DNA of 64,000 nt from Aequorivita viscosa (GTDB taxonomy: Bacteria; Bacteroidota; Bacteroidia; Flavobacteriales; Flavobacteriaceae): contig NZ_FNNS01000002.1 in the NCBI RefSeq assembly GCF_900106795.1, positions 1-64,000 of the forward strand. Reading direction: 5' to 3'. The notes below the pieces were generated by a model. The model saw only the letters and a list, made by a program, of their open reading frames with translations. It ran no database searches and was not told the DNA's origin. Below, one piece after another: positions 18,201-24,900 of this stretch. Within the stretch, counting starts at the first letter, position 1; each line of letters opens with the position of its first letter. Both the position numbers and the translations under genes were made by a program.

Positions 18201-19753
18201 CTGGCTGCCTCACCAAGACAATAAGAACTGTAGCCTCCATTAAATGTAATATTGCTTGGAATATCATCAACACCATCATCTGCTGTTCCGCTGCTGTCTG
18301 TTGCCCAGCCTATTAAGGTGGCGTCGTAATTGGACCCTGAAAGTGTGGCTCCTAAAAACATATCTTGCATATCGGTCACGTTGCCAATGTCCCAATTACC
18401 AAGGTTCTGGTTGAATGCCGTAGCAGAATCGAACATATTGGACATATTGGTCACATTGCTTACATCCCAATTGTTCATGTTTAGGTTAAATGCAGTAGCA
18501 CCTGCAAACATATTGGACATATTGGTCACATTGCTCACATTCCACCAATAGGTGTGCTGGTTTAATGAAGTAGCGTCTGCAAACATATATGACATATCAG
18601 ACACCCTTGAGAAGTTCGGATTGGATTCCCATGAATTGTTAACTAAATTGCTACAGCCGTAGAAAGCACGCTCCATCGAGCTCCATGGGTTGGGTCCCCA
18701 TTGTTCTATGGACATTATTTTTTCTCGGTCCCCCGAATTGTTAAAATAGATACGAGGAAAATAACCTCTTATGGCAACGGTATAGGTGCCAGCTGTTCCA
18801 TAATCGTGGGTAGCGTCTCCTGTAACCCCAAAATCATCAAAAACACCATCATTGTTCCAGTCCACATCATAATTATATCCAGTACCTGTGGTGGGTATAG
18901 TGATAGAAGTGGTATTGGAGGTTCCCGGATTGTCGGTTTTCCAAGTGGTGATAAAATTTTCTGTGCTAGGGCACGACAGTCCATAATCGTCAATAGTCCA
19001 CCCAAAGGTGTTTATTATATGTGTCCTTGCGGCCTCACCTCTGCAATAATGGAGTCCGATAGCATCAAAAACTACCCCGTTTTGTAAAGTCAAGCTGCTC
19101 CAACCATTTAGTAGCGCATCGTAATTAGTGATTGAAAGCGGGGTGTTTATAAACATATATTCCAGATCGGTTACGTTGCTCACGTCCCAACTTCCAAGAT
19201 CTTGGTTGAATGATTGAGCATTATATAACATGTAAGACATATTGGTCACGCTACTAACGTTCCAATTGCCAATGTCCTGATCGAATAACTTAGCCATCCA
19301 AAACATATAGGACATATCTGTAACGTTTGTAAGGTCTGGACTGTCCGTTGCATTGCTAACTAGATTAATACAGCCAGCAAAAGCGCCATTCATTGAGCTC
19401 CAAGGGTTGGAGCCCCATTGCTCTATGGACAATATTTTTTGGTGATCTCCTTGACCGCCGCCAAAAATTATTTGCGGAAAAACGCCTCTTATGGCAACAG
19501 TGTATGTGCCAGCAATTCCGTAATCATGGGTGATGTTTGGCGCCGAAACAAATACCCAGTTTCCATCGTTCTTCCAGGACACCTCATAGCTATAGGTGCC
19601 TGATCCCCCAATCGGGATGGTGATAGAGGTTGCGTTTGAGGATCCAGCGGAAACATTATCGGTTTTCCAAGTGGTAATGAAATAATCTTCTTCTTGTGCG
19701 CTGCCTTGGATGCTAGCGAAACATAGTGTTAATAGAAATATAATTTTATTCAT
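15236..19753 (-). CDS. T9SS-exported BspA/DUF285 leucine-rich repeat protein (1505 aa)
   Basis: Signal peptide (MNKIIFLLTLCFASIQGSAQ), then three rounds of one unit. Each opens with F-I-T-T-W-K-T and a PKD-like strand (HDYG or HNY, then AGTYT-V/I-x-I-x-G), followed by a linker ending in IxSIxQWGxNxWSSM, and then a ladder of ~25-residue repeats with the core DVSNVTNM-x-x-M-F (DUF285, BspA family). The third round has the longest ladder. From about residue 985 comes a diverged version of the shared C-terminal module (V-Q-R-Y-L, NPYQSAV, LQPGQGVQ, HDSFGI), ending in a type A sorting domain (LYPNPMADQVTL...QLMVKE). Its tail and 3' UTR differ from the others, so it is the oldest or least homogenised paralog. 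Surface display is well supported; adhesion is inferred. Confidence 0.93.
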   Translation of the reverse strand: MNKIIFLLTLCFASIQGSAQEEDYFITTWKTDNVSAGSSNATSITIPIGGSGTYSYEVSWKNDGNWVFVSAPNITHDYGIAGTYTVAIRGVFPQIIFGGGQGDHQKILSIEQWGSNPWSSMNGAFAGCINLVSNATDSPDLTNVTDMSYMFWMAKLFDQDIGNWNVSSVTNMSYMLYNAQSFNQDLGSWDVSNVTDLEYMFINTPLSITNYDALLNGWSSLTLQNGVVFDAIGLHYCRGEAARTHIINTFGWTIDDYGLSCPSTENFITTWKTDNPGTSNTTSITIPTTGTGYNYDVDWNNDGVFDDFGVTGDATHDYGTAGTYTVAIRGYFPRIYFNNSGDREKIMSIEQWGPNPWSSMERAFYGCSNLVNNSWESNPNFSRVSDMSYMFADATSLNQHTYWWNVSNVTNMSNMFAGATAFNLNMNNWDVSNVTNMSNMFDSATAFNQNLGNWDIGNVTDMQDMFLGATLSGSNYDATLIGWATDSSGTADDGVDDIPSNITFNGGYSSYCLGEAARNNLTNGNGWEILDNGQVCPSNYFITTWKTTSNGESITIPTFPGETYNYTVDWGDTNNTAGHTGNATHNYVTAGTYTIKIYGNFPRIYFNNNYASDHLKIQSIDQWGTNTWSSMNGAFYGCDNLISNATDFPDLSMVTNTAYMFSGALKFNGDLSNCDVSNVTDMSFMFNDARLFNQDIGNWDVSNVTNMSNLLSYAYNFSQDLSSWDVSNVTNMAHLFEYVYQYNHDLADWNVGNVTNMSSMFRGAEAFNQDISNWNVSNVTDMSYMLQGAGSFNQDIGNWDVSNVTNMAAMFTSTGAFNQDISNWDVSNVTNMSYMFAYRGIIDHDFGKWDVSNVTNMNAMFFSFGSGGLTTESYDSLLIGWSKLTLQSGVSFGGGISTYCAGETARATIINNFGWTITDNGKNCLNLCGSLTEYTIAGGWNNGFPDTSKMAVFIDDYNTNLGSIDACIIQINHGATLTVSEGTTIRADKNIIINGNLVFLSSNTGNGELASMSADAIVVGDATVQRYLSSRRSYRVVSSAVTTTTSINANWQEGANNTSTDYGSNQDPNPGYGTHITGSTIGENGFDASIAGISSMYTVDVANQEFQPVANTNVGTLSAGQGYLLFIRGDRSIDMANSMAPPTETVLRATGQLMVGDQSQNFTSPSDGAIVQLGNPYQSAVNMNAVLGASTNVNLNQYYVYDPALADYGAYVTLTLPGGTNTSGSATNQFLQPGQGVQVASLTSGPVSVVFHEADKTPGEFTATNATGNTMVADGMVIGQLYTLENYNNGESVHDSFGILFADGNSNALTPEDAVKPMNFGENLGIDHNGKYLSLERRALPEGGENLPLFINGYQHTNYTLKMELNNLENVAIYLDDYFNGTSTLLEQGIVAYSFSIDPRNPESIASDRFALNVGERLSVDDNGLLSGITLYPNPMADQVTLGNPKNVTLENASIYDITGRLIKTVDLTGVTPKTIIDVSTLSSATYIVVINGKDGQVSQLMVKE

Positions 19754-19802
19754 AACGTTATAATTTTATTATTGATTCAGCATTAATGTTGCTACTATTA
19801 TA

Positions 19803-19820
19803 TTGTCTGACGACAGACAA
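19803..19820. promoter_or_regulatory. Inverted repeat upstream of the 1505-aa gene
   Basis: TTGTCTGAC-GACAGACAA, 9-bp arms with one mismatch, lies 50 bases before the start codon. Placement suits an operator or a 5' UTR hairpin. No regulator is known. Confidence 0.35.
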
Positions 19821-20068
19821 GTTTCAGTAATTAAAAAACAATTATAGGATAGCTTTTCTTCATATTAAAGTGTGTTTAACTAGAAGATCATATAGGACAC
19901 TTAGGGATGCCCATTAAATGGAAATTGAATATTAAAATTTGTAAACCGAAACATTACATCTATATATTAATTTGATTTGAGGTTAAAAGGCTTAGTGCTC
20001 ATTCCTTTTCTCCAGGCATTAAACCCTTGTCTCATCAAAACTCTGAACCCTGAACTCATAACTAATCT

Positions 20069-20173
20069 CTACTCCTTAACCTTTAATCGCAACACCTGCC
20101 CATTTTTACTGGCTATTACTACCATATATGTCGCAGTAGATAAACCGATGCTGTGATCATGTTGCTTTTTCAT
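20069..20173 (-). pseudogene. Orphan T9SS sorting-signal tail (34 codons)
   Basis: A frame from ATG (20171-20173) to TAG (20069-20071) encodes MKKQHDHSIG followed by LSTATYMVVIASKNGQVLRL and KVKE. This tail parallels the end of the 1505-aa protein (LSSATYIVVINGKDGQVSQL, MVKE). The rest of the sorting domain and the cargo are missing. It is most likely the stub of a deleted fifth paralog joined to a chance start codon. Expression as a peptide is not excluded. Confidence 0.6.
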
Positions 20174-20174
20174 A

Positions 20175-20370
20175 TTACTTGAGTTTTAAAATCCATTCGT
20201 TTTTGCTTAATTGCCTAACCTCCATTATCAATCTCTTTGAGTTGGACTTGTTGCTTTTGCCAAAGCACATGAGTATCAAATCAAACTCATTATTGAAATC
20301 AGGTACATGCCCAAAAATCGTATTAGGGTTCTTTACAAAGTAAAATTGGAATAATTATGGGCTGTATATA
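20175..20370 (-). pseudogene. Possible gene fragment of unknown family
   Basis: A frame without an initial ATG reads ...NFYFVKNPNTIFGHVPDFNN, EFDLILMCFGKSNKSNSKRL, IMEVRQLSKNEWILKLK, then TAA at 20175-20177. The composition looks protein-like (hydrophobic/charged alternation, ordered end), but no family was recognised. It ends one base before the ATG of the orphan sorting tail and starts next to the GCGTTACAAAA box. It may be the remnant of a gene that box once served. Confidence 0.3.
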
Positions 20371-20378
20371 AAAAAACA

Positions 20379-20398
20379 GCGTTACAAAAGCGTTACAA
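20379..20398. repeat. GCGTTACAAAA tandem box, copy 2
   Basis: Identical 20-base box to 13634-13653, with some similarity in the flanks. It lies upstream (minus strand) of decayed sequence and about 625 bases before the 1505-aa gene. Confidence 0.6.
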
Positions 20399-20797
20399 CT
20401 TAATTTTTGCAGAATTAACAGGGGTTTATAAGCCATTTTTAGGACTGTATTTTTATGTAATACGAAGAGTAAATACTGTTATTGTGAGTAAAACAATGTG
20501 CCTAAGATGCCGATTGTCCTTTTTTAAAGTGCCCAAAGGAAGATTTCAATTGCAATTGTAGCTCCATTCTTGCCTAAAGAATCAATCGCAGACAGATATA
20601 CCTACATCAAAAAATACAGGCTTATTAAAAGTAATAATATTCATAGCTCTGTTAGGCTGAGGGAAGTCAGTGATATTAATTTTTAAACCTACCATTAGAT
20701 CTCGACTGCGCTCGCCACCACATTTGTAAGTACTTTTCAAATCCTTACTTTTAACAAATCTGAAAAAGTTTGACGCTTGCAATGATTTTATATCATT

Positions 20798-21442
20798 TTA
20801 TAGGTGTGGGTTCTCCACTGGAATATAGCAACTTGTCGCCGCGAATTCCCCCGTAAACGTTATAAAGGTAGCCCAACAATAAACTGTTACGCCCACCGCT
20901 TTATCGGGGAGGGGGAGTTGTACGCTTGTGTCTTGGCGCTGGGCGATATTCTCAAAGAAGTAAAACTCACTACTGCTTGGCGCATAGAGCACAATCGTGA
21001 GCAAATCGTCTGGATTGGCAAAACTTTGCGCACAATTATCAGTCCATTCCACCGTAAGCTCGTTATTGGGTTCCACAACTGCCGATGCACCTTCAACCCC
21101 TCTTAGATGCCCTTTACTGATGCACACCTTGGGATAGATTATCTGCAAGTTGTTACCTTCTACTCGAATTGCTTCCCGTAAATGATAGGAAAGCGCTAGG
21201 TCGAACGGAGCTTTGGCACCTTCCATTTTCCCAAAACGTTTGGCAAGAAATGGTTTAATGGGATTGAGAAACCCCATAGCCGCACTAAACTTAGCACGTT
21301 GCAGCACTTGGGCTGGCGACGGCTTTTTACTTGATTTTTCTGGTGCCATCCGCAACACTGCCATTCCACGCCAAGTAACACCCACAACCCGCCCCACTCG
21401 GCCCGAAAATGTACCAAAGATGTTGTCTGCCTGTATTGCCAT
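20798..21442 (-). CDS. DUF6266 family protein (214 aa)
   Basis: An intact frame from ATG at 21440-21442. The N-terminus (MAIQADNIFGTFSGRVGRVV, then GVTWRGMAVLR) and the following basic stretch (KKPSPAQVLQRAKFSAAMGFL) resemble the DUF6266 family of Bacteroidota. The C-terminal half alternates short beta-type segments and ends ...FAATSCYIPVENPHL. No signal peptide or membrane segment is visible. The family function is not known; members I recall are stand-alone genes that often lie in variable regions. Here it lies in the degenerate zone between two giant surface proteins, with the TTCGAG array 112-210 bases upstream of its start. Confidence 0.75.
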   Translation of the reverse strand: MAIQADNIFGTFSGRVGRVVGVTWRGMAVLRMAPEKSSKKPSPAQVLQRAKFSAAMGFLNPIKPFLAKRFGKMEGAKAPFDLALSYHLREAIRVEGNNLQIIYPKVCISKGHLRGVEGASAVVEPNNELTVEWTDNCAQSFANPDDLLTIVLYAPSSSEFYFFENIAQRQDTSVQLPLPDKAVGVTVYCWATFITFTGEFAATSCYIPVENPHL

Positions 21443-21553
21443 AACACTCTAAGCTTTAGAAGTTATATTGGATTATGCAATTTAACAAGTAACCCTCTCA
21501 AAAACAAGGACTCACCGCTTTTATTGCGGAGATTACTCTATGCTTGCTCTTTA

Positions 21554-21652
21554 TTTGTTCGAGGGTTCTTCGAGGATTGTTCGAGAAATATTCGTAAAAA
21601 CGCGGATTTTTCGAAGGTTTCTCGAAGGAATCTCGAACCTATCTCGAACAAA
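21554..21652. repeat. Symmetric array of eight TTCGAG-type hexamers at 11-bp spacing
   Basis: TTCGAG occurs at 21558, 21569 and 21580, with a TTCG half at 21591. Its complement occurs as TTCGAA at 21610 and CTCGAA at 21621, 21632 and 21643. All steps within each arm are exactly 11 bp and the two arms are mirror images about position 21603. The 5-base spacers between hexamers are not conserved, but the hexamers are. The outer flank TTTG/CAAA extends the symmetry by 4 bp. One helical turn per unit suggests one face of the helix is read by a protein, or a cruciform. Confidence 0.85.
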
Positions 21653-21824
21653 GTTAGAGGGAAAAACGTGCAAAAGATGAGGGAATGGAGAGGGGTATGT
21701 GGGAGAATGGTGGTGGATTTTTGTGAATACTAACCCTCTATCTTGGCGAAAACAAAACGATTTTGAGAGTGCTAGACTAAATTGTTCCGAAACCACTCCC
21801 TCTAAAACTTAATTCGAATAAAAC

Positions 21825-21931
21825 AAAAAAAGAACCCATTACAGGCTCTTTTTTCATCTTAACTAACTGACTAACTAACATTAACCTAAACTAATGTTTC
21901 CGTTCTTTGAAGCATTTTTAGGCTTCGGCTT
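21825..21931 (-). repeat. Duplicated 3' UTR, copy 2
   Basis: Near-identical to 4664-4765, including the terminator, the TAACTAACTGACTAACTAAC tract and the GAAGCATTTTTAGGCTTCGG segment just before the stop codon. That last segment can itself form a small GAAGC/GCTTC hairpin. Confidence 0.85.
21826..21854 (-). terminator. Hairpin terminator after the 1855-aa gene
   Basis: AAAAAAGAACC (21826-21836) and GGCTCTTTTTT (21844-21854) flank the same 7-base loop as the 4664-4688 hairpin. The single difference between arms is a mismatch if transcribed from the plus strand but a G-U pair in minus-strand RNA, which fits use by the minus-strand gene. Confidence 0.7.
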
Positions 21932-24900
21932 TTATTCTTTTAGTAACCTAAACGTATTCGACGCTTCTCCGTGTTTTAACGTTACCAGATACACCCCAGA
22001 GGCAATGTTTTCAGCCATTGGCACTGTAACCGTGTTTGCTTGACAGTGTAAGCTATGCTCGGAAATTGTTCTTCCTGCAAGGTCGCTAACGCTAACTGTT
22101 ACTTGCTCCCCGCTTAGTTTTGGTGCATGGATGTAGAAGGTATCTCCATTCAACGGGTTAGGGAACAATCTAATACCAGTCAATAAACTATTGTCGTCAA
22201 CCCCTAAACGCTGCGCTGTTCTAATTGAGAAACGGTCGGTTGCAATGCTCAACGCATCGTTAGCGTCAACTGTATAGCTGTAAGAATTTTCTCCAGTTTC
22301 CAGTAAGGTACTTGTGCCAGTGAAATGATCATCTAGGTATAAAAAGCTAGCTTCCAGACCGTCTACTACCACCTTTAAAGTGTAATCAGATTTTGTATAA
22401 CCTGTTGTGTACATTGGATACACTTCAGCAGCTTGTGGCAACGCTCTTTGTTCGATGCTTAAGTAGGTTCCGTTGTTGTTTACACCTATGTTTTCATAGA
22501 AGTTCATTGGTTTTATGGCATCTGCTGGTGTTATCCCGTTTTCGTTTCCTTCAGCAAATACAATTCCGAAGCTATCGTGTACTGGGCCTCCGCTGTTGAA
22601 GTTTTCGGTAGTGAACAGTTGCACGGTCAACATATCGTTTGCCATCACGGGACGGTTGGTTGAAGTAAACTGCCCTGGGGTTTTATCGCTTTCATTAAAC
22701 ACTACTGAAGCTGCTCCTGCTGCTAAAACCGGAATTTGTGCTCCTTGCCCTGGCTGTAAATATTGATTGGCTCCTGAACCTGAAGTGTTCGTCCCAGCGG
22801 GAAGGTTTACCGTAACATAGGCTCCGTGGTCGCCAAGGGTTGGATCGTAAACATAATAGTGCCCCGTATTCAGATTGGTTGAAGCAGCGAACACGCTATT
22901 TAAATTTACCGCACTTTGGTAAGGGTTACCAAACATCACAAAATCCCCTGCACTGGAAGTTGCATAGTTTTGAGTTTGAGTGCCAGTAACTAACGAACCC
23001 GTTGCACGAAGCACGGTTTGGCCAGCGGCAAAATCATTTCCTAAATCAATACTTCTGTCGCCGCGTACAAACAACAGATATGCATCACCAGCGGTCAAGG
23101 TATTTACATCGGTGTTTGCAATTGCCTCAAACATTTGGGTAGCAACATTTACACTAAACATAGAAGGATTTCCTGTGATAGTGCCGTCAAAACCGTTCAT
23201 TTGGTCTGTGGTGCTTCCTGTTATGTGTGTTCCAAAGCCTGGGTTTGGATTGTCAGTATTGCTAGTAGCTCCTTCTTGCCAGTTCTCGTGGATGGAAGTT
23301 GAAGTAGTAACCGAACTGCTTACCATTCGGTAGGAGCGTTTGTTCTTCATATAGCGCTGCACGGTGGCTTCGCCTATAATGGTTGAGGTGGCTTCCATTG
23401 CTGCCAATTCTCCATTACCCGCGGCACTGCTCAGGAAAACAAGGTCTCCTTCAATATGTATTTCATGTGCGGCTTTAATGGTGGTTCCTTCAGAAACTGT
23501 TACAGTTACACCTGGCTTTATTTGAATGCTACACGCATCTAGACTTCCTAAGGTGGTGTTGTAATCATCGTGGAAAACAGCAATCATCGTGTTATCGGGC
23601 ATTCCGTTATTCCAGCCAGCAGCAGAATATTCGGTAATGCTCGAACATGCACCACAGTTTTGCCCGCCATCGGTAATATTCCATCCATAATTACTTATTA
23701 TGGAGGCGCGTGCCGCTTGGCCATAGCAATATTGTGTACTGCCTACACTAAATTCCACTCCGTCTTGCAAGTTTAGATTGCTCCACCCTTGCAGCAATGA
23801 ATCGTAATTTTCAGTGGATAGGGCGGAATTAGCGAACATATTGTTCATAACAAAAACATTACTAACATCCCAAGTACCAAGGTCTTGATTAAAACTTGAA
23901 GCCCCATTAAACATATAAGCCATATTAATTACGTTACTAACATTCCAAGCACTAATATCTTGGTTAAAGCTTGAAGCTCCATTGAACATATAAGACGTTT
24001 TGGTAACATTGCTCAGATCCCAATTACTAAGGTCTTGGTTAAAAGAAGAAGCGGAATGGAACATAGAACCCATTTCGGTAACGCTGCTGACATCCCAGCC
24101 ACTTAAATCTCCGTTAAATGAACTGGCATACATAAACATTTGAGACGTTCCTGTAACATTGCTAACATCCCAAGTACTAATGTCTCCATTAAAAGATGAC
24201 GCTTCATAAAACAAAAACTCCATATTTAGCACATTACTTACATCCCAAGTGCTTAAGTCTCCATTAAAAGATGATGCATTATCAAACATAGCGTACATTG
24301 ATATCACCGAAGAAAGGTCGGGGGCATCTGTAGCATTATAGACTACATTAGAACATCCTGTAAAGGCGTTTTGCATTGATTCCCAAGCAATATCTCCCCA
24401 TTGTTCAATAGATTGTATTTTGTCTTTATTGCTAGAATTATTAAAAAATATTCTAGGGAATTGACCTCGTATTGCAACAGTATAAGTGCCTGGCTCAGCG
24501 TAGGTATGGTAAGCATCGCCTGTAAACCCTGTTTCCCAATTTCCGTTATACTCCCAGTCTACATCGTATAAATATGTTGAAGACGAATTGGTAGGAATGA
24601 TAATAGATTCGTTTGGGGTTGTGGTGGTCCAAGTTGTAATAAAATATTCTAGTTCTGGTTGATATGTTTTTAAACTTATATCGTCTAATGAAAGATATGA
24701 AATAACAGAATCACCAATAGTCCCTTTTATTCCAAAATAATAAGTGCCTGCTGTACTAGGAGTAAAAGTACCAGAGAATTCTTGATAATCACCATCTATA
24801 ACATTACTAGGCGCAATGATAGGATTTATCATGGCTGCTTCGTTAGGTGCAACTCCATAAGCTGCCTCAATGGTTGTGAGTGATGTTGCATCCTGTCGCG

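Noticed and set aside
17160-19330. Repeated GTCACGTT-type sequence resembling a regulatory array
   Set aside because: It is the codon pattern of the BspA repeat core DVSNVTNM on the minus strand, inside the 1505-aa gene.
20582-20782. 66-codon frame on the minus strand
   Set aside because: No family resemblance, odd composition and no conserved start context; treated as chance.
21524-21796. Overlapping frames on both strands across the TTCGAG array
   Set aside because: They arise from the palindrome (FE/SN/RE-type repeats), have no family features and no start context.
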